This document shows positions 6,617 through 15,700 of a stretch of DNA of 16,073 bases, in pieces; positions within the stretch are counted from its first letter, which is position 1, and each line of letters starts with the position of its first letter. A program made the position numbers and the translations under genes. Location: positions 1-16,073 of the forward strand of contig URGO01000063.1 in the NCBI GenBank assembly GCA_900547435.1, written 5' to 3'. Under the pieces are notes generated by a model. The model was given only the letters and a program-made list of their open reading frames with translations. It ran no database searches and was not told where the DNA came from. Origin of the DNA: an uncultured Parabacteroides sp. (lineage in GTDB: Bacteria; Bacteroidota; Bacteroidia; Bacteroidales; Tannerellaceae).

Positions 6617-7969
6617 ATGAAAGGAAATAGTAAAAAAGGAATGACCCGAAGGGAATTCCTGGGCTTCTCCGCTCTTGGATTGGCCGGTTTGACCATTCTG
6701 CCCAGTTGGTCAATCAATGGGGTGCGTATCGCGCCGAGTGATCGGGTTGTTATCGGTTTTGTGGGGTTAGGACAACAGGGATTGTCGGACTTCACGAGTT
6801 TCTCGACTTGCCCGGGTGTGCAAGTTGCTGCAGGGTGTGATGTGGATTCGTTAAAGCGTGAGCGTTTCAAGCGGCGCGTGGAGGCTTGGCAAAAATCGCA
6901 GAACGTGGCTCCGCGTTGCGACCAGTATGAATTTTATGAAGATTTGTTGGAAAGGAAAGACATTGACGTAATCGAGGTGGCTACGCCCGACCATTGGCAC
7001 GCATTGGTGGCGATTCATGCGTGTCAGAGCGGGAAAGACGTGTATTGCCAGAAGCCTTTGGCTTATACGATTACCGAAGGATGGGCTATTGTCCGTGCCG
7101 TGCGCGAAAACAAGCGAGTGCTTCAGGTAGGCAGCCAGCAACGTTCCAGCAAAGAGTTTCAGGATGCGATAGCGTTGGTTCGTGCCGGGAAAATCGGGCA
7201 CATCGAAAAGATTTATGCCCGTGTGGGCGACCCTCCTAAACCCTTTAACTTGCCGGAAATGCCTGTTCCCGGTAATTTGAATTTCAATCAATGGATGGGA
7301 CCGTTGAACGACCCGAAGATTCATTATCATCCGGATTTATGCCCTCCGATTTCGCTGGATCCGGAGAAAAACGAGCAGCTATGGGGCGCATGGCGTTGGT
7401 ATCAAGAAACGGGAAATGGCTATACGGCCGATTGGGGAGCGCATATGTTCGACATCGCTCAGGCGGCTATCGGCATGGATGGCTCTGGCCCGATTGAATT
7501 TATCCCAGCCGGGTACAAGGGTACGGTTTATTCGACGATGAAGTATGCCAATGGTATCGTGATGACGGAACAACCTTTCCAGGAAGACAACGATGCGGCA
7601 CAGGGCATCAAGTTTATCGGGGACAAAGGCTGGTTGAAAGTGGCACGCGGATACATCGAATGCTCTGATCCTTCTTTGCTGGAGAAAAAAGAACAAAAGG
7701 TGAGAAAAGGAGAATATGAGGTAAGCGCGCCGCACATGCAGAACTTTGTGGATTGTGTGCGTTCGCGTGAGAACCCAATCGCACCGGTAGAGGTAGGATG
7801 CAGCACGAATACCCTTTGTTGCTTGCAGAACATCGCACGCGAACTGGGACGTCCGGTTCATTGGAATCCGGCTACGTTGAGCTTTGAGGGAGATAAAGAG
7901 GCTGAAGCGCATCGCTTGTACGGATATGTATATCGGAATCCATATAAATTGCCTTATTATCCGAAATAA
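6617..7969 (+). CDS. Tat-exported Gfo/Idh/MocA-family oxidoreductase
   Basis: A 450-residue protein with a twin-arginine signal (T-R-R-E-F-L-G-F-S-A-L-G, residues 10-21), so it is probably folded in the cytoplasm and exported to the periplasm with its cofactor. A Rossmann fold follows, with G-F-V-G-L-G-Q-Q-G at 47-55, then P-D-H-W-H at 124-128, the catalytic-lysine motif C-Q-K-P-L at 144-148 (usual form E-K-P) and D-W-G-A-H-M-F-D-I at 272-280 in the C-terminal sheet domain. Family members reduce or oxidise sugars, inositols or related compounds with NAD(P). A Bacteroidetes subset are NAD-dependent glycosidases (GH109), which cannot be ruled out. The substrate is unknown. It has its own promoter and no same-strand partner, so it looks monocistronic. 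ATG 6617 is the only start that keeps the Tat signal intact. Confidence 0.9.
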   Translation: MKGNSKKGMTRREFLGFSALGLAGLTILPSWSINGVRIAPSDRVVIGFVGLGQQGLSDFTSFSTCPGVQVAAGCDVDSLKRERFKRRVEAWQKSQNVAPRCDQYEFYEDLLERKDIDVIEVATPDHWHALVAIHACQSGKDVYCQKPLAYTITEGWAIVRAVRENKRVLQVGSQQRSSKEFQDAIALVRAGKIGHIEKIYARVGDPPKPFNLPEMPVPGNLNFNQWMGPLNDPKIHYHPDLCPPISLDPEKNEQLWGAWRWYQETGNGYTADWGAHMFDIAQAAIGMDGSGPIEFIPAGYKGTVYSTMKYANGIVMTEQPFQEDNDAAQGIKFIGDKGWLKVARGYIECSDPSLLEKKEQKVRKGEYEVSAPHMQNFVDCVRSRENPIAPVEVGCSTNTLCCLQNIARELGRPVHWNPATLSFEGDKEAEAHRLYGYVYRNPYKLPYYPK

Positions 7970-8015
7970 GACATATATTCCAATTTGTGAGAATATCCTT
8001 AAAAAGGAAATGTTG

Positions 8016-8076
8016 AACACAGATGCGGAGAAACGGAGTTAATTATTGATCGCTCTGTGTCTCCGTGTCTGTGTTT
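8016..8076. terminator. Octamer-phased inverted repeat, candidate bidirectional terminator
   Basis: It sits between two convergent genes. Left octamers ACACAGAT, GCGGAGAA and ACGGAGTT (8017-8040) face right octamers CTCTGTGT, CTCCGTGT and CTGTGTTT (8053-8076). The arms 8016-8038 and 8053-8075 agree at 19 of 23 positions around a 14-base loop, and a T-rich stretch follows on the plus strand. The unit is the ACACGGAG type. Terminator function is inferred from position and structure. Confidence 0.65.
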
Positions 8077-8085
8077 TGTATTATT

Positions 8086-8970
8086 TTATCCCACTTTCTC
8101 CTCCTTGGCCAACGAGACTAAGCCTCCGATGGCTCCTAAATTCATGGTGTCTAAGGCAGAGCTGGGCACAATTACCATTGAGCCCTTTTCCTTCAACCCT
8201 TCGAAAAGCATGTTCATGCCACGAAGGTGCAGGGCTACCGGGTTGTCGGTATATTTCTTGCTGGCCTGCTCGAACTTCTCGGCAATCTCCGTCTCGGCGG
8301 TTCCCAAGATGACACGTGCACGGCGTTCGCGTTCAGCCTGAGCCTCTTTACTCATGGCTTCCGCCAGATCTTGCGGAATGGCGATATCTTTGATACCGAC
8401 CGTTTGACAAGTTATTCCCCAAGGATTTGTGTTGCGGTCCAGCACTTGTTGTAAGTCCTCGGCTATCTTGTCCCGTTCTTGAAGCAAAGCGGAAAGTTCA
8501 TGCTTACCGATGGTATCGCGCAGGCCGGTTTGAGCGATATGCTCAATGGCTTTTTGGTATTCCTGTACCTCAAGAGCCGCTTTTTCCACATCCCAGACCG
8601 TCCAATAGACTACGGCATCTACATTGACCGGGACGGTGTCTTTGGTCAAGGTCTGCTCGGCTTTGAATGCGCTTACGCGGACACGTTGGTCAATATAATT
8701 GGAAACGGTATCAATAATCGGGATAATCATGAACGGACCGGGGCCTTTCAAACCTTTGAATTTTCCCATCCGAAGTACAACGGCTTTTTCCCATTGGTCG
8801 GCAACCCGGATGGAAGCGGCTATCAGTACCGAAAGAATAAGCAGAACTACAAACAGAGCATCGTTTACGACCTGCGAAACCCGCAATGCTAATGAAATAG
8901 CCACCAAGATCACTAATACGGAGGCGGTGATGGGATTGAGCCAATCCTTTTTAATTACATTTGTTGTCAT
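8086..8970 (-). CDS. SPFH/band-7 domain membrane protein (slipin-like)
   Basis: A 294-residue protein with two adjacent hydrophobic segments (about 13-29 and 35-53), then an SPFH domain from about 55 to 235. It includes the slipin-type entry A-D-Q-W-E-K-A-V-V-L-R-M-G-K and a coiled, charged region rich in E/A/R (about 205-240). Such proteins form large oligomeric membrane scaffolds and are linked to membrane microdomains and membrane-protease control. No NfeD protease gene, the usual slipin partner, is next to it; the upstream neighbour is a GntR regulator. I find no TAnnTTTG element in the 100 bases upstream, so it is probably co-transcribed with gntR. The C-terminal part (240-294) ends with a Gly/Ala/Leu-containing hydrophobic stretch. 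Confidence 0.9.
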   Translation of the reverse strand: MTTNVIKKDWLNPITASVLVILVAISLALRVSQVVNDALFVVLLILSVLIAASIRVADQWEKAVVLRMGKFKGLKGPGPFMIIPIIDTVSNYIDQRVRVSAFKAEQTLTKDTVPVNVDAVVYWTVWDVEKAALEVQEYQKAIEHIAQTGLRDTIGKHELSALLQERDKIAEDLQQVLDRNTNPWGITCQTVGIKDIAIPQDLAEAMSKEAQAERERRARVILGTAETEIAEKFEQASKKYTDNPVALHLRGMNMLFEGLKEKGSMVIVPSSALDTMNLGAIGGLVSLAKEEKVG

Positions 8971-9015
8971 AGGTATTAATTTTTAGTTTGTTTTATGAAT
9001 GTTTTCGAAGAGTAA

Positions 9016-9101
9016 ACACGTTAACCGGTCCAGGATAATAAACCTGTTAATTAAAGCCTTTTCATCTGGTCTACTTGTCTCCTGAATCCTTGTTAACTTG
9101 T
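9016..9101. repeat. Octamer-phased repeat running into the 3' end of gntR
   Basis: On the minus strand, units ACAAGTTA, ACAAGGAT, a 7-base unit, ACAAGTAG, ACCAGATG and AAAAGGCT run from 9101 down to 9055. The first four encode the final residues and stop codon of the GntR protein. The core CCTTGTTAACTTGT (9088-9101, plus strand) differs at one position from those at 3262 and 5129. A degenerate second arm with GTTAACCGGT / ACCTGTTAAT lies at 9020-9051. Confidence 0.6.
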
Positions 9102-9460
9102 CTCTTTAATTCAGCAATTACTTCGTCTATCCCGAAGCCATAGCTTAATGCGGCAGAAGAGAATTGCGTACAAATCTCTTTCAACTTATCATGCCGCTCT
9201 TTTTCCGACACCTCTGTGCCCACCTGACTGATAAACGTCCCTGACCCTTGCTGGGTTTCCAGGATGTTTCTTATCTCCAATTCCTTGTAAGCCTTGGAGA
9301 CCGTGTTCAGGTTCACCTTCAATTCTACGGCAAGGGCACGAACCGTAGGCAATTGTTCGCCCAACTTCAATTGTCCGGAAGCAATACCGAACCGAATTTG
9401 GTCGATAATCTGGCGGTATATCGGTACACCGCTTGAATAATCCAATAGAAACTTTATCAT
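9071..9460 (-). CDS. GntR-family transcriptional regulator, YtrA-like
   Basis: A 129-residue protein with an N-terminal winged helix-turn-helix (about 12-78). It shows P-I-Y-R-Q-I, the recognition region L-P-T-V-R-A-L-A-V-E-L-K-V-N-L-N-T-V, and the wing G-S-G-T-F-I at 72-77. A short helical tail of about 50 residues follows, as in the YtrA subfamily, with no large effector domain. Members usually repress their own operon, often one encoding membrane proteins; here the downstream gene is the SPFH protein. I chose ATG 9460 because the family begins just before this D-Y-S-S-G-V-P-I-Y-R-Q segment. The frame stays open to an ATG at 9553, adding 31 residues that look like leader sequence. The last residues (K-R-Q-V-N-K-D-S-G-D-K) are encoded by an octamer repeat. 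Confidence 0.88.
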   Translation of the reverse strand: MIKFLLDYSSGVPIYRQIIDQIRFGIASGQLKLGEQLPTVRALAVELKVNLNTVSKAYKELEIRNILETQQGSGTFISQVGTEVSEKERHDKLKEICTQFSSAALSYGFGIDEVIAELKRQVNKDSGDK

Positions 9461-9583
9461 ACGGCAAACGATTTTAAGTATTAAGTATTTAAGTCCTTTC
9501 GTCTTTGAGCCGATTAGTTTAGGTGTCTTTGCTATATCTCGAGCTATAACCAAGGAACCGATAAACTAAAAAACGCATAGATT

Positions 9584-9613
9584 CATATAATAATATTGTA
9601 TTATTGTTATATG
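9584..9613. promoter_or_regulatory. Dyad AATAATA-TTG-TATTATT, candidate GntR operator
   Basis: Perfect 7-base arms (9589-9595, 9599-9605) around TTG, flanked by CATAT (9584) and ATATG (9609) in symmetric order. It lies just downstream of the predicted gntR -7 element, over the expected transcription start, where an autorepressor would act. The site is very AT-rich, so chance is possible. Confidence 0.45.
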
Positions 9614-9614
9614 A

Positions 9615-9646
9615 CAAAGTACGGACGAAAAACTGGTTTGACCAAA
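9615..9646 (-). promoter_or_regulatory. Candidate promoter of the gntR-SPFH unit
   Basis: On the minus strand, TTTG (9646-9643), a 21-base spacer and TACTTTG (9621-9615) resemble the Bacteroidales consensus, with one base missing from TAnnTTTG. Transcription would start near 9607 and leave a leader of about 147 bases containing three TTAAGTA-like copies (9474-9495). Confidence 0.4.
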
Positions 9647-9669
9647 TATTCCAGTGGAAAAAGTTGGTC
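9640..9669. terminator. Hairpin downstream of the peptidase gene
   Basis: GACCAA (9640-9645) pairs with TTGGTC (9664-9669), and inside it TTCCA/TGGAA (9649-9659) forms a second short dyad. T runs follow on both strands. It is about 80 bases past the end of the minus-strand peptidase gene. The remaining intergenic bases (9670-9748) show nothing else I can name. Confidence 0.4.
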
Positions 9670-9748
9670 GTTTTTGAATTAACTTTGGTATAAAAGGAAA
9701 GAAATTATAGGAGGATAATGAATTTGCAGTAAAAACTTTCCTGAAGAA

Positions 9749-11050
9749 TTATTGCATTAACCAAGCATGGATTTGTTCTAAAATGCGATTTTTTATCTTT
9801 TCCGGCATATTGCCAATGCGAGACAAGTGGCTTCCGCGAGGCTGTATGTAAATCTGCTCGTTTTGTTTTCCTTCAAAAGCAGGCACACGTACGGCGGTCC
9901 ACGGGTCTATTTCTCCATAAATGAAGATAATTTTCGGGTCATTATCTCGTAAGAAATTATATACTTTATGGTATAATTCCGGTTGGAACTCTACGTTATC
10001 GCGTAATTCATCGGGGAGCATGACCCGATTTAAATAGCCTTGGGCGGTTGAGATGGAGAGCCACTTTTTAAAAGGTTCGGTGTCATATCCATAATACCCC
10101 AATTCGCGGGCGGCTTGGACATTAAAAGGCTCGGTGTCTTGTCCGATAGAGAAATAGATGGGATCGCTGATTTGCATCCAGTGAGAGAACACTTCCTCCG
10201 TACTGGCTCCCCGTTTCGGAATCAGGTCGACTGATGTTCCCCATTGCCAAAGAGCAAATGGGTATTCCAGAACGCTCAGGTCATAGATTTCCTCCAGAGA
10301 GGTACGGAACTTATAGCCTTTTTCTTCTGTATATTTCTGGAATAGGGGAAATAATTCAGCTCTCCGTTGTAGAACTTCCCGCTGGAAAGCCTCTATCTTG
10401 TGCCGTTCTTTGCGGGTGCCTACTTGACGAAGAAAAGGTTCGTGCCTGCCATCTTCCACACCTTGACATAACGGAGCAACGTATGCTACCGAGAAATCCA
10501 CGTCATCCGGGAAATAGGCACGATACAGCATAGTAGTTTGTCCGCCTTTGCTTATACCGGTACTGATCCATTTCTTCGGATAAATCTGCTTGAAGGTTTG
10601 TACCACACGATGCAAGTCATATGCTGAATTTTCTGCCGTCAGGTAATCCCAATTCTTGGGGTTGGGTGCAGATTCCAGAAAATAACGATGTTCGACAAAC
10701 ACCACATTTGCTTGAAGCAAAGCGGATAACTCCTCGTGATAGCGGGGGGATAAGGCGTATTTTCCGCCATAGCCTTCCGTAACGACTACAGTCGGACGGT
10801 CAAATCCTTGATGGCATACCACAATTCGTTGGAAGAATCGTCCCATAGTGGTATCTTCGTGATTCAAGAACTGCTTAAACTTTACAACATACTTCTCCGG
10901 ATAATGCTCCGTACTCAGCGATTCGATATCACTGATTCCCTGCAAAGTTTCTAACTTCTCCCGTAGAGAGACTCCTGTGCCGGCAATTGTCAGCCACGCA
11001 CATAACCAAAAAAGCCCTAACCAGCCTAACTTTCTTATTCCCGAATGCAT
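9749..11050 (-). CDS. S28/S37-like secreted serine aminopeptidase
   Basis: A 433-residue alpha/beta-hydrolase with an N-terminal signal or anchor (hydrophobic 9-27, likely cleaved near A-G-T-G-V-S). Catalytic candidates are Ser167 in G-I-S-K-G-G, Asp382 in G-E-I-D-P-W and His408 in R-G-S-H-L. The segment V-E-H-R-Y-F (119-124) resembles the E-H-R-Y motif of S28 prolyl/dipeptidyl peptidases, and the overall form recalls S37 tripeptidyl aminopeptidases. It probably trims short peptides in the periplasm or at the cell surface. It follows the susD-like gene on the same strand after 96 bases. That gap holds a palindrome and a possible -7 element, so it may have its own transcript. Cys17 does not sit in a convincing lipobox. 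The peptidase clan is firm; exact specificity is unknown. Confidence 0.83.
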   Translation of the reverse strand: MHSGIRKLGWLGLFWLCAWLTIAGTGVSLREKLETLQGISDIESLSTEHYPEKYVVKFKQFLNHEDTTMGRFFQRIVVCHQGFDRPTVVVTEGYGGKYALSPRYHEELSALLQANVVFVEHRYFLESAPNPKNWDYLTAENSAYDLHRVVQTFKQIYPKKWISTGISKGGQTTMLYRAYFPDDVDFSVAYVAPLCQGVEDGRHEPFLRQVGTRKERHKIEAFQREVLQRRAELFPLFQKYTEEKGYKFRTSLEEIYDLSVLEYPFALWQWGTSVDLIPKRGASTEEVFSHWMQISDPIYFSIGQDTEPFNVQAARELGYYGYDTEPFKKWLSISTAQGYLNRVMLPDELRDNVEFQPELYHKVYNFLRDNDPKIIFIYGEIDPWTAVRVPAFEGKQNEQIYIQPRGSHLSRIGNMPEKIKNRILEQIHAWLMQ

Positions 11051-11070
11051 ATCTTCTTGTTTTTAATAAG

Positions 11071-11096
11071 TAGAGACGCAAAATTTTGCGTCTCTA
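11071..11096. repeat. Perfect 26-bp palindrome (TAGAGACGCAAAA and its complement)
   Basis: The arm TAGAGACGCAAAA (11071-11083) is followed immediately by its exact reverse complement (11084-11096). It lies 20 bases before the peptidase start codon and 50 bases past the end of the susD-like gene. On the minus strand a mixed A/T tail follows, so it may terminate the susCD transcript. From memory, TAGAGACG...CGTCTCTA palindromes recur in Bacteroidetes and cyanobacteria as REP-like elements. Confidence 0.9.
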
Positions 11097-11112
11097 TCTC
11101 ATTATGAATCCA

Positions 11113-11120
11113 CAAAGATA
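11113..11120 (-). promoter_or_regulatory. -7-like element (TATCTTTG) before the peptidase gene
   Basis: CAAAGATA on the plus strand reads TATCTTTG on the minus strand, matching TAnnTTTG. No -33 TTTG is evident. A transcript from here would carry the 26-bp palindrome in its leader. Confidence 0.4.
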
Positions 11121-11146
11121 CACAATAAATGGAAACATATATGAAT

Positions 11147-12688
11147 TTAATCCTGTAGAATCCACATCAACTTGTTGTAATCGTCTGTACCTCCGTATTG
11201 GCTGTCTATAGCCGATTGAAGATTCTCGCGATTATAATCCAATTCATCTTGCGGATACATCCAGCGTACCGGAAGTTTGTTCGGGTCGGTGTTCATATTT
11301 GATTCCGGATTGATTGGCAGAACCGGATAACCGGTACGACGGTTATCATAATAGCAATCGTTTTCCGGATGTTGTAGGAATGACCCCAAGTATTTTTGTA
11401 GAAGAATCATTTCCAGGTCATGCTCGAAGTTTCCGTTCAGCTGGATAGCTTCTTGTTCCAAGTAGGAGGAAATAAATTCTTCCGTGATCGGGTGATTGTG
11501 ATGATAAATGGCATCGTCCGGTGTATATTCTGCGATGAATTCCATACTGGCTCGAATACCTTTTTTATAATATTCGTCAACTGAACCGCTAATCCATCCG
11601 CGAAGGACAGCTTCGGCCAAGATAAAATTCTGTTCCATATAGCTGACATACATCAGAGGTTCGCCCTCTGCGGTCAAGTAACGTTCGTTGGGTCCGCAAT
11701 CCTTACCTTCGCCATGCAACGTGTTATTCTCACTTTGAATTGCCGAAGGGTCTATACCAGAATAAGCCTCCCAGTCTTCTGCTGTCAGTCCGTTTTCCAA
11801 AGCGTAAGGAGCGGCTTCCGCATAATAGAACAAACGGTTGTCGTTAAATTCTTTCAAAGGATCGATGATAGTTGATGATACCATCAAGTATTGCATGTGG
11901 TCGTTTTGGTACAACGGATATTGCTGTGAACCGGTGTTGCTGAAAACCAGTTGCAGATTGTCGGCATTCGATGTCATCAGGTTATCTGCCGTAGCCAAGC
12001 GTGCGAAACGTTCACGTACCTGCAAATCGGCATCGCCTGTTTTCTTTGAGAGGTTCATTAATACTTTTAGTTCGAAAGCTACACATACCTTCCGCCACTT
12101 TGCCGGATCCCCGTTCAGTACAGGGTCTCCATCGAATGTGGCTCCTGAAGCGAATAAAGTCTGAGCTTCTTCCAAATCCTCAAGAACCTGGCGCATGACC
12201 TCTTTTTGTGTATCATATGCCGGTTTGATGTTTCCCTCTTCTGCTTGATTCGATTGGCTGTAAGGAATATCTCCTACTTGCATGGAGAGATAGAACAAAT
12301 GATGTGCTTTAAGAAACTTGGCTAATCCTTTGTAAGAGTTCTGCACCTCTTCGGTTGCGCTTTCTGCTTCCAGAAGCATCTTTTGGCAGTTAGTCAAATC
12401 CGTATAGGAATCGAAACTGGCACGTCCGAAAAGGTTGTACTGATCATTTTCTGCACTGCCTTCTGCCCATGCGATCTGTTTATTACGCATATTGTCATAG
12501 ACGGAATATTTTGCTCCGCCCATATCCATCATGCCGATGATCAGATTGGTTGCCAGCATACCCGGCGTAACGGTCGTGGTCGCGTTCTGGTCTGTATTGT
12601 AATCGTCAAACTTGGAGGTACATGAAGTCATCCCTGTTCCGATTGTACCTGCTGCGATAACGGTTATTATAAGTTGTTTAATTCTCAT
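11147..12688 (-). CDS. SusD/RagB-like nutrient-binding outer-membrane lipoprotein
   Basis: A 513-residue surface lipoprotein. The signal ends in lipobox M-T-S-C with Cys23, followed by T-S-K-F-D-D, an acidic stretch of the kind that marks Bacteroidetes lipoproteins for surface export. Helical TPR-like repeats include N-C-Q-K-M-L-L-E-A-E and A-K-F-L-K-A-H-H-L-F-Y-L-S-M-Q-V-G-D-I-P-Y-S. The N-terminal pattern D-D-Y-N-T-D-Q-N and late motif N-G-N-F-E-H-D-L-E-M-I-L-L-Q-K-Y are typical of the SusD-like_2 subfamily. It forms the lid over the SusC-type channel encoded 13 bases upstream. No substrate can be read from sequence; in related RagB systems the ligand is peptide. Confidence 0.93.
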   Translation of the reverse strand: MRIKQLIITVIAAGTIGTGMTSCTSKFDDYNTDQNATTTVTPGMLATNLIIGMMDMGGAKYSVYDNMRNKQIAWAEGSAENDQYNLFGRASFDSYTDLTNCQKMLLEAESATEEVQNSYKGLAKFLKAHHLFYLSMQVGDIPYSQSNQAEEGNIKPAYDTQKEVMRQVLEDLEEAQTLFASGATFDGDPVLNGDPAKWRKVCVAFELKVLMNLSKKTGDADLQVRERFARLATADNLMTSNADNLQLVFSNTGSQQYPLYQNDHMQYLMVSSTIIDPLKEFNDNRLFYYAEAAPYALENGLTAEDWEAYSGIDPSAIQSENNTLHGEGKDCGPNERYLTAEGEPLMYVSYMEQNFILAEAVLRGWISGSVDEYYKKGIRASMEFIAEYTPDDAIYHHNHPITEEFISSYLEQEAIQLNGNFEHDLEMILLQKYLGSFLQHPENDCYYDNRRTGYPVLPINPESNMNTDPNKLPVRWMYPQDELDYNRENLQSAIDSQYGGTDDYNKLMWILQD

Positions 12689-12701
12689 TGTTCATTCAAG
12701 T

Positions 12702-15700
12702 TTAAAAGTCTACTTTAACATTAAATCCTAAGAAGCGTTGAGACGGAGAGCTCAGGTTGTCTTCATCGACATCCGGGTCCGCATATTTGAACTCTTTTGC
12801 CCACAACAGCAAGTTTTGTCCGATGAAAGATACGGAAGCGCCTTTAAGATGAGCCCAATCGCAGGCTTTCTTCGGCAGGTTACAGGTCAAGGAGAGTTCA
12901 CGTATCTTAAAGAATGTCGTTGAACGGTAGTTTTGGGATGCCGCGTTACCCGACCAAGGTTCATACGTCTGGATAAAGCTTTGGTAAGACACCGGTACAT
13001 CGTTCGGCGCGAACACACGGGTATCACTGATGATGTTTCCATCTGTATCATATTCCACCGAACCGGAAACAACCTTTACACCGTTGGCAATAAAGTTGAT
13101 ATTCCCGTTTACCACTTCTTCATAACGTTCCGGCGTGTCGCTGTCCGGGTGTGAACCACTGTTCCACATTGCTTGTTCGGTTTGGTTGTAAACCGTTCCG
13201 CCGATACGTCCGTCAAAAGACATATACAAAGACCAGTTCTTATAACTTAAAGTCGTATTTACACCCCATATCCAGTCTGGGTATTCATATCCGGCGAACG
13301 ATTGATATTCGCTGCGGCGGGGTAATCCGTTGTACAAAATAAGGTTTCCGTCCGGATCGCGTTCCCAATCGTAAACCGATAGCCAATCCCATCGTAGACC
13401 GTCTTGCACCCATTGATTTTGCGTTGAATAGATAGGGTCTACTTTTGCATAATAATAGCGGTCGCGTGCCCAGTTCAGATTAACGCTCCAGTTCCAGTCT
13501 TTTGTTTTAATCAAATCTGCACCGATTGCTAATTCGAATCCTCTGCGGAGTTGTTCTTCGTCGTAGTTGAGCAGTGTGGAAGAGAAACCGGAAGCAGAAC
13601 TGATGGTAGCTTCGCGAGTCAGATTATATTTTAGTTTGTTGTAGAATGCAAAGTCGACATGTAGACGGTTGTCCCACATATTGAACTCGGTTCCTATTTC
13701 GTAAGAACGGGCTGTTACCGGCTTTAATGTAGAACTGCGTAATGCTGTAGGGTAAGTAGCTGAGTTCAGTCCGTTCCATACATTGTTTGATACGCTATAT
13801 GCCTGTACGGTATCAAAAATATCCAAGTCGGTTTTTGTTACCGTCCATGAACCGCGTAATTTCCAGAAGGTAAAGAGGTCAGGCAAATCGATAAATTCAG
13901 ACATAATCAAGCTGGCTGATACCGAAGGGTAGAAATAAGAACGGGTTTCGGCGGGAAGGGTAGACGACCAGTCGTTACGTCCTGTCGCATCCACATACAA
14001 TAAGTTTCGCCATGCTAAAGATACAGAACCATATAGAGAGTTTACCCGTTTGCTTTCATAAGATGAGGATGAAGATACCGGGTCAACCGAAGCATTTAAG
14101 GAATAATAGCCCGGAACAGAAAGCCCGTTGTTTGTACTGGCCGACAAATTGTCGTCATAGTAATAATAAATGGTCCCACCGAAGAAGCCGCTCACATCAA
14201 AGTCGCCCCATGTATGCTTTGCCGACAACAAGAAATCGCTGTTCACGCTGAATCCCGTTCCTTTGGAAATGGCAAACGAACCGTTCTTGTTGCCTACATT
14301 GATAGCACCTATCGGATTCTTTGTCTGAGTCCGGTCTGCGTAGAAATCCACTCCGGTTCGATTCGAGATGTTCAACCAAGGTGTGATATCGTACTTTACA
14401 TAGCCGTATGTGTTCAGCTTATCGTAATCGTTCTGATTGGTACATTCGTAAGCCAAGAAATATGGGTTGTCGTAATAACCTTCATAAAGCCAGTTTTGCT
14501 TGGAATGTTCTTGCCCTTGTACCCAATAGTTTCTATAATCACGAACATCATAGTTCGCACCGGTCCATACAATTAAGTTGTAAATATAACCACCGCCTCC
14601 GTAACCGGAACCACGGTCGTTGGTGAAGAAGCGTTTGTTCCAAATGGCACCTCCTTCCAAGGTAAGATTGCCAAACTTGGCATTACCACTCACCGTATAG
14701 GTTATTTTGTTTAGTTTCTCGTTCGGATATTGTCCTTTATTGTAGACGTGGTTCAACGAAGTACGGAATCCGCCATTCTTCCCTTTCCAGGCAACGCTGA
14801 CATTGTTGTTTGTCGACATTCCTTGTTCCAGAAAATTGCGGAAATTATTTTTACCTTTGGACACAAGCGGTTGTTCTTCCCACTGATAGGTATATGGATT
14901 ATATTGAACTGCTGTTCGGCCGATATCGAGCTTATCTCCCCATACATAGTCGTATGAGTCGTACACACCGCCTGTACCGGAACTGTAACTGTGTTGAGCT
15001 TCAGGAATGGCCAGATAGCCGGCATTGAACATAGTGCTGCTATTGACCGAGACATCCAGCCCCTCTTCTCCGCCTTTCTTAGTCGTTACCATAATGACGC
15101 CCGAGCCTCCACGCGCACCGTAAAGAGCAGAAGCGGTTGCGCCTTTTAATACGTCGATAGATTCCACATCGTCAGAAGCAATATCCCGTAAGGAAATATT
15201 GCTATATGGTACACCGTCTACAACAATCAGCGGTTCTTCGCCACGCACCAGAATAGTCGGGGCGGCGTTGAATTCCGTACTGTTTTGTACATTCATACCG
15301 GCAACCTTACCTGTCAGTGAAGTGGCGATATCAACGGTCTTGACTGTGCTCAGAGCCGAGCCTTCCACTTTCTGTACAGCATATCCCAATGCTTTTTCTT
15401 CGCGTTTCAAACCTAATGCTGTAACGACTACTTCGCCCAGCAGTTCCGAATCTTCTTCAATTTTGATGTTCAGATGGTTTTGATTGCCTACTGTGATTTC
15501 TTGTGTCTTATATCCTGTATAAGAGATTTGAAGTGTAGCTCCAGTAGCTACACGCAGAGAGAAATTCCCGTCAATGTCTGTTATGGTTCCGTTGGTTGTG
15601 CCCTTCTCAACGATATTCGCACCAATAACAGGCATGTCCGTGTTGTCTACTACATTACCGGTAATCGTTATGGCGTCTTGTTGCACTTCTTCAATGGAAT

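Noticed and set aside
6617..7969. Q for E in the E-K-P motif as a sign of inactivity
   Set aside because: The catalytic Lys146 is kept, and C/V-Q-K-P forms are, from memory, common in exported members of this family.
7379..8020. 213-residue minus-strand open frame opposite the oxidoreductase
   Set aside because: It overlaps the convincing Gfo/Idh/MocA gene, has no recognisable domain and would run through the terminator region.
9461..9553. 31-residue N-terminal extension of the GntR protein
   Set aside because: The added residues show no GntR similarity, and YtrA-type proteins start just before the D-Y-x-S-G-x-P-I-Y segment. The extension remains possible but less likely.
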